Assembly (NCBI GenBank): GCA_016182045.1
Contig: JACOYE010000002.1
Span: forward strand, 1-34,943
Direction of reading: 5' to 3'
DNA length: 34,943 bases
Source: Candidatus Microgenomates bacterium
GTDB lineage: Bacteria; Patescibacteriota; Microgenomatia; Daviesbacterales; UBA10151
How positions within the stretch are numbered: position 1 is the first letter of the stretch; each line of letters opens with the position of its first letter. The translations under genes and the position numbers were made by a program. Of the stretch, positions 1 to 8,517 are shown piece by piece. Below the pieces are notes generated by a model. The model did not search any database and had not been told where the DNA came from. It saw only the letters and a list, made by a program, of their open reading frames with translations.

Positions 1-3000
1 CCGGGTATAGTCTTTCCTGCCAATGGCTTGGCTGTTTTGGGGAATGTGGGTATTGGTACTACCACTGTGGGATCTAACTTACTTCAGGTGGCCGGTAATG
101 TGGGGATATCCAGATCCTTAACAGTCACCAGTGTTATTGCAGCTAATGGAGGATTAAAGGTAAGTGGATTATCCGATCTAACAGGTAATGTGGGAGTGGG
201 ATTATCCTTAACCACTCTATCTGTTGCTAATTTAAACACTCTTAGGGTAGGTGGTTTCTCAGATCTGAGAGGTAATGTGGGGATTGGGGGATCTTTAACA
301 GTTACCTCTGCTGTCACTTTTTCCAACTTAGTTTCCTGTAACACTATTGACACAAATGCCAGCGGGGTTTTAGCTTGTGGTACAGATGCCGGGGCTACTT
401 TTGAGCGCTTTACCGCAAACGGTACATACACTAAGCCATCCGGCGCAGTAACTGTCTACGTCGTCGCGATCGGTGCTGGTGGAGGCGGTGGAGGGGGAGA
501 GGGCGCTGCTGCCTCAACTGCCCGGACAGGCGGGTCTGGTGGTGGTGGGGGCGCGATAGCTTCCAAGATATTTGATGCTGCTGCTGTGGGGGCAACCGAA
601 ACAGTTACTATTGGTGGGGCAGGCACAGCAGGTAGTGGAGGATCTAGCGCAAATGGCGGCGATGGAATAACAGGCGGGGACACGACTTTTGGCAGCCTTT
701 TAACAGCCTATGGTGGTGGTGGTGGTGGTGGTGGAAAGGGTTCAGCGCGTGGGGGTGGTGGAGGAGGAGGCACAGGTTCGGCAGGGGCCAGTGGAGCGGA
801 TGCTTCAACCGCACAAGGCGGGCAACCTGGAGATGGGCTAGTCGCGGCTGGTGGTACTGGTGGTGATGCCACTAGCTCGAATGATGGTAGGAGTGCAGAA
901 TATGGTGGTGGGGCAGGTGGAAGCGCAGATATTTCGGGTGGTACTAGTAGTTTAGGTGGTAGCTCAATATATGGTGCGCCTGGAGGTGGCAGTGGAGGTG
1001 GTGTTTCATCAGCCAATGTAGAGACTGGTGGGGCGGCTGGAGGAACCAGGTCAAGCTACACCGCCGGCGGCGGTGGAGCCGGAGGGGCAGTTAACGGGGG
1101 TGCTGGAACAGCCGGGACAAACAAAACAGACGGCCCAGGTACAGGAGGTGGTGGTGGTGGTGGGCAAGACTCAGGAACAGGTGGTGTTGGAGGCAACGCT
1201 GGAACCCCAGGAGCAGGTGGAGGGGGCGGTGGGAGTGGGACTACCACTGGTGGAGCAGGTGGCGAAGGTGCAAGAGGCGAAATTTGGGTTTGGACTGTGA
1301 CAGGAGGAGCCGGGGCTGACCTGGCAGAAGTTTACTATTCTTTGGATATGTCTTTGGAAGCAGCAGATGTGGTGGTGGCAGATCCCAATTTACCTGGAAT
1401 AGGGTTTAAAAAATCTAATAAAGCTTATGATGGTAAAATCTTGGGTATCGTCTCCACCCAGCCGGGATTGGTCTTGGGAGACGATTCCACGCCTCCATCA
1501 GATAAACAAGCCAAACCAGTTCAGCTGGCTTTAGCAGGAAGAGTGCCTGTGAAAGTCTCCACTGAAAATGGGCCAATTGAGGTTGGGGATTACTTAACCT
1601 CCTCCTCCACCCCCGGGGTGGCCATGAAGGCCACGAAAGCAGGACCTGTAGTAGGTAAGGCCTTGGAGGCTTGGGATGGTGAAGGAGGAACTCAATGCCC
1701 CAACCAACAAAAAACCACCCTTGCGGATGGCTCTTTGACGGTTCGCACTTCTGATGAAGTAGCGCTCGATCTGTCTGGAGAAACTATACCACAAAATACT
1801 ACCAATGTCAATAATCAAAACGTGGAGGTGACGAGCACCCCCACGCATCCTCCATTATGTGGTAAGATTTTAACTTTTGTCAACGTCTCCTATGCTGATC
1901 CTGATGCATCCCTTACCTCAAATTCAGGCTTTGAGATTATTAAGAAAATATTAGAACCTATTGGTGAAGTTTTTTATGCAGTAACTAATGCGACAGGTGA
2001 AATTGTCCAAAGAATTGGCATCTTTTCCGAAGCCACCATTGGTTCTTTGGATGCAGGCATTATTTTGGCTGAAGATCTAAAAATAGACGGCCTGATCCAA
2101 TCCACTGCCTCCTCCTCTGCCATTGCTCTTAAGGTTTCGGATGAGACTATCAATGTCTTTAATACTAAGGAAGCCACTCCCTCGGCTGTAGTGACCATTG
2201 ACAATCTGGGTAACATTGACACAGAGGGTACCATTTCCGCTCCTGTGATTGCCGTGAGTCAAATCATGATTGCTTCTTCCTCTGCCAGCCTGACCATCAC
2301 CAGCCATACAGGAGATGAGCTGTTTACCTTAGATAATCAGGGCAATATTGAAGGCAAAGTGGCTAAACTGGATAAGCTGCTTTTGCCGGCAGGCATTAAT
2401 CTGGCCCTGGATGAAGGTCAAACTATCCTGGCTTACCAGACCACCACCTTAAGCAGCGGCGACACCTCATATCAGGTAGATGTCTATCAGTCTTTAAAGA
2501 ATCTGGAATCTAAGGTGTTGGAGGTGGAGGAGAAGCTTAATTCACAAACTCAGCAGGCTTCATCTTCTGCTGAGTTGGCAGATGCTGCCGAGGTGGCCAC
2601 TTCTTCTGCTAATCTGGCTTCCACCTCTGATACCTCTGGATCCTTCGATTCCACTCAGGCCTTCGGCTCTGAGGCTCAGGCTCGAAGAGATCTCGCTTCG
2701 CTCGACCTCACCCCTCCTGATATCTTACTGGCCTCTGATTCTGCTACTTTAACAGCTGATTTAACAGTCACCTCCAATGCAGACATCTTAGGTCAATTAA
2801 CAGCCTATGAAGGAATATTTGAGGAATCTCTTAATTCATATGGTCAGACCACTCTATCAGATACCCTGATTGCCGGCAGATTAACAATTGACGGTCTCTT
2901 CTCCATTGATAACGGCAGTGAGATTAATGTGATTGGCGGAGCCTTTTCCCAAAACAGCTCTTCATCCGGCATCCTTTACCTTCAGAAATCTCCCCTCTCC

Positions 3001-3327
3001 CAGGGCCTGGATATCCTAAACGGCAAAGTGACTATTGATAAGTCGGGCAATCTTAACTCCCAAACCATCACCACCAACCAGCTTAAGATCAATGAAGGAC
3101 AATCTGCCGGTGTAGGCAGGATTGCGGCAGGACAAATAGAAACCCTGGTGGAAAATCCGCTGGTTGAGGAAAATTCCCTGATCCTGATTACTCCCAGAGT
3201 ACAGCTTGACCAAACCATGGCTGTGGTGGAAAAGTTTAAAGGCAAGTTCCGCATCAGGTTGATCCGATCCGAACAGCAGGATGTCACTTTTGATTACCTG
3301 ATCATAGGAGTTACACCACATCAATGA
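1..3327 (+). CDS. Phage-tail-fibre-like giant surface/adhesin protein, 5'-truncated by the contig end (NVGIG array, Gly-rich domain, ADLAE/TENGPI domain, beta-rich C-terminus)
   Basis: Frame is open to base 1 (PGIVFPANGLAVLGNVGIGTT...), so the TTG at 28 is not a real start. GNVGIG repeats; FTANGTYTKPSGAVTVYVVAIGAGGGGGG Gly-rich tail-fibre-type domain; DLAEVYYSLD...LAGRVPVKVSTENGPIEVGDYLTSSSTPGVAMKATKAG. Confidence 0.75.
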   Translation, partial: PGIVFPANGLAVLGNVGIGTTTVGSNLLQVAGNVGISRSLTVTSVIAANGGLKVSGLSDLTGNVGVGLSLTTLSVANLNTLRVGGFSDLRGNVGIGGSLTVTSAVTFSNLVSCNTIDTNASGVLACGTDAGATFERFTANGTYTKPSGAVTVYVVAIGAGGGGGGGEGAAASTARTGGSGGGGGAIASKIFDAAAVGATETVTIGGAGTAGSGGSSANGGDGITGGDTTFGSLLTAYGGGGGGGGKGSARGGGGGGGTGSAGASGADASTAQGGQPGDGLVAAGGTGGDATSSNDGRSAEYGGGAGGSADISGGTSSLGGSSIYGAPGGGSGGGVSSANVETGGAAGGTRSSYTAGGGGAGGAVNGGAGTAGTNKTDGPGTGGGGGGGQDSGTGGVGGNAGTPGAGGGGGGSGTTTGGAGGEGARGEIWVWTVTGGAGADLAEVYYSLDMSLEAADVVVADPNLPGIGFKKSNKAYDGKILGIVSTQPGLVLGDDSTPPSDKQAKPVQLALAGRVPVKVSTENGPIEVGDYLTSSSTPGVAMKATKAGPVVGKALEAWDGEGGTQCPNQQKTTLADGSLTVRTSDEVALDLSGETIPQNTTNVNNQNVEVTSTPTHPPLCGKILTFVNVSYADPDASLTSNSGFEIIKKILEPIGEVFYAVTNATGEIVQRIGIFSEATIGSLDAGIILAEDLKIDGLIQSTASSSAIALKVSDETINVFNTKEATPSAVVTIDNLGNIDTEGTISAPVIAVSQIMIASSSASLTITSHTGDELFTLDNQGNIEGKVAKLDKLLLPAGINLALDEGQTILAYQTTTLSSGDTSYQVDVYQSLKNLESKVLEVEEKLNSQTQQASSSAELADAAEVATSSANLASTSDTSGSFDSTQAFGSEAQARRDLASLDLTPPDILLASDSATLTADLTVTSNADILGQLTAYEGIFEESLNSYGQTTLSDTLIAGRLTIDGLFSIDNGSEINVIGGAFSQNSSSSGILYLQKSPLSQGLDILNGKVTIDKSGNLNSQTITTNQLKINEGQSAGVGRIAAGQIETLVENPLVEENSLILITPRVQLDQTMAVVEKFKGKFRIRLIRSEQQDVTFDYLIIGVTPHQ
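184..218 (+). repeat. Left copy of terminal inverted repeat (35-bp exact core inside an imperfect repeat of about 190 bp)
   Basis: GGTAATGTGGGAGTGGGATTATCCTTAACCACTCT is the exact reverse complement of 34845-34879. Confidence 0.95.
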
Positions 3328-3404
3328 AAAAACTACCATATTTTATTAGTTTGATATATTTGATATCAGTTGCAATAAAAACAAATAGCCTTTATGGTAG
3401 TTAG
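3324..3404 (+). CDS. Candidate 26-aa membrane/signal-like microprotein MKKLPYFISLIYLISVAIKTNSLYGS
   Basis: ATG overlaps the upstream TGA (ATGA). Lys-rich N-terminus plus hydrophobic core; TAG stop 11 nt before the next gene. Not in the supplied ORF track. Confidence 0.3.
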   Translation: MKKLPYFISLIYLISVAIKTNSLYGS

Positions 3405-3415
3405 GTGATAATTTA

Positions 3416-5746
3416 ATGAAAGAGTCAATCAATACCTATCTCAGCTTGATTTTTAAAATCGGGGTGGTCTCAGTCATCCTGTCCACTTTCTTTCTTTTTA
3501 CCAATTTAACCACCGATTTTTATGACACACCTAAATTTATAGTTCTTTTGATCTTTACCGCTATTATTCTGATTTTATTAACAATCAAGTTTACCCTCTC
3601 CGGCAAAGTGGTTCTAATCAGAACCCCCCTGGATTTGCCACTGCTACTGCTTTTGGTGGTGGTAATTATTTCCACCTTTTTATCCCCCGCTCCATATGTA
3701 TCTTTGCTGGGCAACCAGGTTAGAATTCATGGCAGTTTAGTGGCCATAGCAGTCTATGTACTGTTCTACTTTCTTCTGGTAAACAATTTAAGATCCTTAA
3801 GAGAGATCAAATTTATTAACTTGGTGCTAACGGGCAGCGGTGGGGTGCTGGCAGCCGTTACCCTCCTTTCTTATTTTGGAGTCAGGTTACTTCCATCTCC
3901 CTGGAATGTGGGGCCTAACTTTACCCCCACCGGTTCTTCCTTCTCCACATCTGCTGTTTTGGTCCTGCTGATCCCCTTGGTGGTCTTACAGATCATTTCC
4001 GAGAAAAGTTTTGCCCCCAAACACTTAGCCTCCAAGCTGTACCATATTGTGCTACTGACCACTTTTGGAGTGACAGTGGCTCTGGTTGGTAGCTGGGCCA
4101 CTTACATTGCGGCCATTTTAGGTGTGGCTGCGGTCCTTTATCTAAACCGGGACGTTTTGGAAACCAGTCTGAGAGGGCTAACCGGACTGATTGGACTAAT
4201 TATCCCTGCAGTGGTGGTTTTGGCAGTAGTGCTACTGTCTTTTGTGCCCATCCCAGTTCAAACTCCTTTAGCCGAACGGGCCAAAAACTTTCCCAGAGAA
4301 ATACAGCTACCCTTTGTGACTTCTTGGAAAGTATCTGTTTCCGCTTTCAGAGATAACCCATTTTGGGGTAGCGGACCTTCCACATATCTATTCAACTTTA
4401 CCTCCTACAAACCGGTGGAGTTTAATCAATACAAGTTTTGGAATATCAGATTTGATACAGCTTTCAATGAATATTTGCAGGTGCTGGCCACTTTGGGAGG
4501 AGTAGGACTAGTGGCTCTTCTGTCCTTAACAGCCATGTTTATCAATATGGCTGCCAGGGTGCTACGCTTACCTCATGCATATGCCGGTCCTGCTCATAAA
4601 TTAGCTCAAGCTTTGGCAGTTTCAGGCTTAACTTTCTTTTTGATACTCCTTTTGCACCCTTCCACTTTAACCTTGTGGGTGGGGGGTCTTTTGATTTTGG
4701 CCATCTTTTGCGCTCTTAATCTGATGACTTCGGGCAATCCTTCCCTCAACCGGGAGGGAGTAGGAGGAAACCTCAAACAGGTATTTATGCGTTTGGCCTC
4801 CAATATCTCCCAAACAGGCACCAGCGAAGAAACAGTCCGAGTTGATGCTTTACCGGGGATATTGCTGGTCATATCTTTAGCAGCGGTCTTGAGCGCATTT
4901 TTCTTTGGAGGCAAGTTGGTTTTGGCAGATTTCCATCACCGCAAGGCCTTGGATGCGGTTTTGCAAAACCAGGGAGTGGTGGCTTACAACGATCTGGTGA
5001 GGGCGGAACAACTTAATCCGGTGTCTGACTTATACAGAACCGATTTGGCCCAGGTCAATTTTGCCCTGGCCAATGCCATTGCCCTGGCTAAAGCACCCTC
5101 CGAGGCATCTCCTGCCGGTTCTTTGACTGATCAGGATAAACAAAATATTCAAGTTTTGCTTCAACAATCCATCAATGAAGGCAGAACTGCCGTCTCTCTT
5201 TCTCCCCGTTCTGCCATCAATTGGGAAATTTTGGCCACACTTTACAGACAAATAGCCGGTGTGGCGGAAAATGCCTTAATCTTTTCTTTGGATTCTTATG
5301 GAAGAGCTATTTTCCAGGACCCCTTAAATCCCCTTTTAAGGCTTTATGTGGGAGGAACGTATTATGCTGTTCAAAATTATGATTTGGCCGTCCGCTTCTT
5401 TACCGATTCCATCAACTTAAAACCTGATTTTGCCAACGGTTACTACAATCTGTCTGTGGCTTTAAGAGATAGGGGGGATTTAAATGCGGCCTTACAGGCA
5501 GCGGAAAGAATGATTACTTTTGTTGAGGCCTCATCTGCCGATTATCAGGTAGCTCAAGACTACCTAAACGATCTAAAAAACAGGATTTCTCCGCCTAATC
5601 CTCCTCAACCACCTGCCGCTACTGCCTCAGGAGCTTTGCAGGAAGAAGGTTTGCCAAAAGTGGTTGATGTAGGACAACCACCGGCCAAAATAGCCACACC
5701 CGAAGCTATAAAGAGACCATCACCTACCCCATCTCCTCAGCCATAA
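3416..5746 (+). CDS. O-antigen ligase/polymerase-like polytopic membrane protein with C-terminal TPR region
   Basis: Multiple TM segments, O-antigen-ligase-like loop (FRDNPFWGSGPSTYLFNF...), then TPR-like repeats (LRLYVGGTYYAVQNYDLAVRFFTDSINLKPDFANGYYNLSVALRDRGDLNAAL). SD-like AGGTGA upstream. Confidence 0.75.
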   Translation: MKESINTYLSLIFKIGVVSVILSTFFLFTNLTTDFYDTPKFIVLLIFTAIILILLTIKFTLSGKVVLIRTPLDLPLLLLLVVVIISTFLSPAPYVSLLGNQVRIHGSLVAIAVYVLFYFLLVNNLRSLREIKFINLVLTGSGGVLAAVTLLSYFGVRLLPSPWNVGPNFTPTGSSFSTSAVLVLLIPLVVLQIISEKSFAPKHLASKLYHIVLLTTFGVTVALVGSWATYIAAILGVAAVLYLNRDVLETSLRGLTGLIGLIIPAVVVLAVVLLSFVPIPVQTPLAERAKNFPREIQLPFVTSWKVSVSAFRDNPFWGSGPSTYLFNFTSYKPVEFNQYKFWNIRFDTAFNEYLQVLATLGGVGLVALLSLTAMFINMAARVLRLPHAYAGPAHKLAQALAVSGLTFFLILLLHPSTLTLWVGGLLILAIFCALNLMTSGNPSLNREGVGGNLKQVFMRLASNISQTGTSEETVRVDALPGILLVISLAAVLSAFFFGGKLVLADFHHRKALDAVLQNQGVVAYNDLVRAEQLNPVSDLYRTDLAQVNFALANAIALAKAPSEASPAGSLTDQDKQNIQVLLQQSINEGRTAVSLSPRSAINWEILATLYRQIAGVAENALIFSLDSYGRAIFQDPLNPLLRLYVGGTYYAVQNYDLAVRFFTDSINLKPDFANGYYNLSVALRDRGDLNAALQAAERMITFVEASSADYQVAQDYLNDLKNRISPPNPPQPPAATASGALQEEGLPKVVDVGQPPAKIATPEAIKRPSPTPSPQP

Positions 5747-5750
5747 TAAG

Positions 5751-5822
5751 TGGACCAGAGCGGAATCGAACCGCTGATCTCCTCAATGCGAATGAGGCGC
5801 ATTGCCACTCTGCAACTGGCCC
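5751..5822 (-). tRNA. tRNA-Ala (anticodon CGC)
   Basis: GGGCCAG/CTGGTCC acceptor with G3:U70; anticodon stem CCTCA/TGAGG with loop TTCGCAT; T-arm AGCGG-TTCGATT-CCGCT; CCA not encoded. Confidence 0.9.
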
Positions 5823-5848
5823 AACTGAGCGAGCGTAGCGAGTCGAAG

Positions 5849-5920
5849 TGGACCCGAGGGGAATCGAACCCCTTATCTGTCCGATGCCATCGGACCGTCG
5901 TACCGTCAGACCCCGGGCCC
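5849..5920 (-). tRNA. tRNA-Ala (anticodon GGC)
   Basis: GGGCCCG/CGGGTCC acceptor with G3:U70; anticodon stem GTCCG/CGGAC with loop ATGGCAT; T-arm AGGGG-TTCGATT-CCCCT; G instead of U at position 8. Confidence 0.88.
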
Positions 5921-5925
5921 ATTAA

Positions 5926-5967
5926 ATATAATTTTTATAATAATTATAACGATTATAATAATTATTT
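5926..5967. repeat. 9-bp-period AT-rich repeat, intergenic copy
   Basis: ATAATTTTT ATAATAATT ATAACGATT ATAATAATT ATT. Confidence 0.8.
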
Positions 5968-7083
5968 CAAAATTGCCAGCGGATTAAGGGGCACACCTTT
6001 ATAGTGAATCTCCAAATGCAGATGAGTTCCGGTGGAGCGGCCTGTTGATCCCATCTGTCCTATCAGCTGTCCTCTGGAAACAGTCTCACCCACTGAGACA
6101 TAAACGTTGGACAGATGAGCATATAAAGATCTGTAACCGTTGCCGTGATCCAAAACCACCCTGTTGCCGAAACCGCCGCCATCTGGCCAGCCTGCCATCA
6201 CCACCGTACCCCCATCAGCTGCCGCAATCCCCGGAGCAGACCTATTGGCTATATCTATTCCCGAATGATACCAAGCATAATATTGGGTTAAAGAACCACC
6301 CACCGGCCAGATAAATTGGGCTCCTCCGGGAGCAGAAAAGGCAGGAGAAGAAGGACCTTGGGCCAAGTATTGGGGTTTAGGTCTGGCAGGCGGTTTTACT
6401 TGCGGTGGCGAACCGTCGGGAATAATCAGCAGCTCTCCCACCTTCAGAGTAAAATCATCAGGCACATCATTGAAGGGAAAATCAACTATGGCCTGTTCAT
6501 TGGCAGAATATTTTTTGGCCACTGATTCCAAAGTATCTCCTGATTTGACAGTATGGGAAACACCACTGACAGGCAGAATCTTTAAAATGTCCCCTGGTTT
6601 AATTGCATCACCCTTTAAATCATTTGCCCATCTGATTGTCTCTGTGGAGATGCCGAATTTTTTGGCAATAGAGGATAGGGTATCTCCTTCTTCCACTTCA
6701 TAGTCTATTATTTCCGAGCGGGGTTTTTGAGAAATGGTGGTATGAGGGTCTATCCCGTTTGACTGAGGATCAAATAACACCCCGTTGGGGAAAGGTTCAA
6801 AAGCATCTGTAAAACGTGGATCCGGCCCGCCAATGCCGGGGTAGGTAGATGAGATCAAACTTTGACCTCCAAAAACTCCCGATGTTAAGATCCCCACTGA
6901 GGCCAGTCCCACCATTGATCCATGCCAAAAATGTTTTTGCAAAGCTCCCCTTTTTAACATCAAAGCCTCTACCACCCAGTTCTTAAAACCTTCAAACTCT
7001 GTGGCAAAATAGCGGATTTTCTTTCTGGAATACCAAATTAAGGCCAAAAAAATAGCCCTTATATCATCTGTTAGGGAATTCAC
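5962..7083 (-). CDS. Secreted/membrane-anchored LysM (x2) + M23 metallopeptidase
   Basis: YEVEEGDTLSSIAKKFGISTETIRWAN and HTVKSGDTLESVAKKYSANEQAI (LysM); YHSGIDIA...GNRVVLDHGNGYRSLYAHLS...GSTGRSTGTHLHLEI (M23). Hydrophobic N-terminal segment; GTG start. Confidence 0.9.
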   Translation of the reverse strand: MNSLTDDIRAIFLALIWYSRKKIRYFATEFEGFKNWVVEALMLKRGALQKHFWHGSMVGLASVGILTSGVFGGQSLISSTYPGIGGPDPRFTDAFEPFPNGVLFDPQSNGIDPHTTISQKPRSEIIDYEVEEGDTLSSIAKKFGISTETIRWANDLKGDAIKPGDILKILPVSGVSHTVKSGDTLESVAKKYSANEQAIVDFPFNDVPDDFTLKVGELLIIPDGSPPQVKPPARPKPQYLAQGPSSPAFSAPGGAQFIWPVGGSLTQYYAWYHSGIDIANRSAPGIAAADGGTVVMAGWPDGGGFGNRVVLDHGNGYRSLYAHLSNVYVSVGETVSRGQLIGQMGSTGRSTGTHLHLEIHYKGVPLNPLAILK

Positions 7084-7107
7084 GGGAAATATTGTAACAC
7101 ATTGATG

Positions 7108-8517
7108 CTAGACACCTTTCAAAGTCTTGAGGAATTCCTCATTAGAATCTGTCTTCCCCAACCTTCCCAAAAATACCTCAGTTCTTTCTCCCGGATTTAA
7201 AATTCCAATCATCCTGCGCATCACCACCATTTGCCCATAATAATCTTCTGAAAATAACAGCTGTTCCTGTCTGGTGCCTGAAGCCTCAATATCTATGGCC
7301 GGAAAAATTCTTCTCTCGGCAAGAGCGCGGTCCAGATGCAACTCCATATTACCGGTGCCTTTAAATTCCTCATAAATCAGATCATCCATTCTGGATCCCG
7401 TATCAACCAAGGCAGTACCGATGATGGTCAAAGATCCACCTTCTTCACAATTTCTGGCAGCCCCAAAAAAGTGCTTGGGAGGATATAAAGCTACCGGGTC
7501 AAATCCGCCGCTTAGCGTTCGCCCAGATGGCGGGACAGATAGGTTGTAGGCCCTGCCAAGTCTGGTGATGGAGTCCAGCAAAATTACCACATCTTTCCCG
7601 CTCTCCACCAGCCTTTTTGCCCGTTCCAAGGCGATCTCAGCTGCGGCAGTTTGCTCTTCTGCCGGCTCGTCAAAATTGGAGGCAATCACATCACCTTTGA
7701 TAGAGCGGGAGATATCGGTAACCTCCTCTGGTCGCTCACCCACCAACACCGCCATCAAAATCACCTCGGGATGATTTTTGGCCAAACCTTCGGCAATATC
7801 TTTTAAGATGGTGGTTTTACCTGCCTTGGGAGGTGAAACAATCAAACCTCTCTGTCCAAAACCAATGGGGGCCACCAGATCAATTACTCTTTGAGACAAG
7901 GGAGCTTTACCTGTTTCTAATTTTAAGTGCTTGTTGGGATAAATGGCTGTCAGGTCTTCGAAACGTTTACGTTTCGCCCTGAGCGTACCTGTGGTGAGCG
8001 TAGTCGAACCAGTCGAAGGGATACTGCTTACTAATTTCTCTGCATCCTCGCCATTGATTTTATTAACTTGCAGCAGACCAAAATATCTCTCTGTTTCTTT
8101 GGGAGGCCTGGCAGCCCCTTCCACCAGATCACCCGACCTCAGCTGAAACCTTCTGATCTGGCTGGCAGAAATATATATATCTTGATCAGAAGGAATATAT
8201 TTGGGGCGTAAAAACCCATGCCCTTCCGGCATGATTTCCAGGATACCGGAAACTTCCTCTGTAGGAACATCACGGTCACGATCTGAATAGCGGTCTCCAT
8301 TATAGCGGTAACCATTTCGGAAAGACTCAGAACGACTCGGTGTATCAGAGTATCGGTGTGTCGGAGTGTCAGAGAAATCAGAGTTTCTGACATTCTGAGT
8401 CTCTGATCCACTGATACTCTGGTTCTCCGAGTTTTCCGAGTGTTCTGAACTACCTACCAGTTTATCAACTGATTTAGTTTCGTCCTTTGGCTTAAATGTT
8501 TTAGTTACACGAGGCAT
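7108..8517 (-). CDS. rho: Transcription termination factor Rho
   Basis: RGLIVSPPKAGKTTILKDIA (Walker A), VILLDSITRLGRAYN, PPSGRTLSGGFDPVALYPPKHFFGAARN, RMDDLIYEEFKGTGNMELHLDRALAERRIFPAIDIEASGTRQEQLL. Confidence 0.97.
   Translation of the reverse strand: MPRVTKTFKPKDETKSVDKLVGSSEHSENSENQSISGSETQNVRNSDFSDTPTHRYSDTPSRSESFRNGYRYNGDRYSDRDRDVPTEEVSGILEIMPEGHGFLRPKYIPSDQDIYISASQIRRFQLRSGDLVEGAARPPKETERYFGLLQVNKINGEDAEKLVSSIPSTGSTTLTTGTLRAKRKRFEDLTAIYPNKHLKLETGKAPLSQRVIDLVAPIGFGQRGLIVSPPKAGKTTILKDIAEGLAKNHPEVILMAVLVGERPEEVTDISRSIKGDVIASNFDEPAEEQTAAAEIALERAKRLVESGKDVVILLDSITRLGRAYNLSVPPSGRTLSGGFDPVALYPPKHFFGAARNCEEGGSLTIIGTALVDTGSRMDDLIYEEFKGTGNMELHLDRALAERRIFPAIDIEASGTRQEQLLFSEDYYGQMVVMRRMIGILNPGERTEVFLGRLGKTDSNEEFLKTLKGV

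Noticed and set aside
28-30. TTG start codon for the left adhesin
   Set aside because: The frame is open to base 1 and the upstream residues (PGIVFPANGLAVLGNVGIG) match the paralog's internal SVPSNGLAVLGNVGIG, so the gene is truncated by the contig end.
456-1300. Overlapping ORFs (poly-Pro on minus strand, alternative frame on plus) in the Gly-rich region
   Set aside because: They are shadows of GGN-rich codons in the long adhesin frame; no independent start or domain evidence.
5737-6004. ORFs across the tRNA pair and 9-bp repeat
   Set aside because: They overlap two well-folded tRNA genes; the YNNYNDYNNY translation comes from the AT repeat.
7505-7545. GC-rich inverted-looking block in Rho (CCGCCGCTTAGCGTTCGCCCAGATGGCGGG) as another repeat insertion
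   Set aside because: It encodes the conserved Rho motif PPSGRTLSGGFDP, so it is native sequence.
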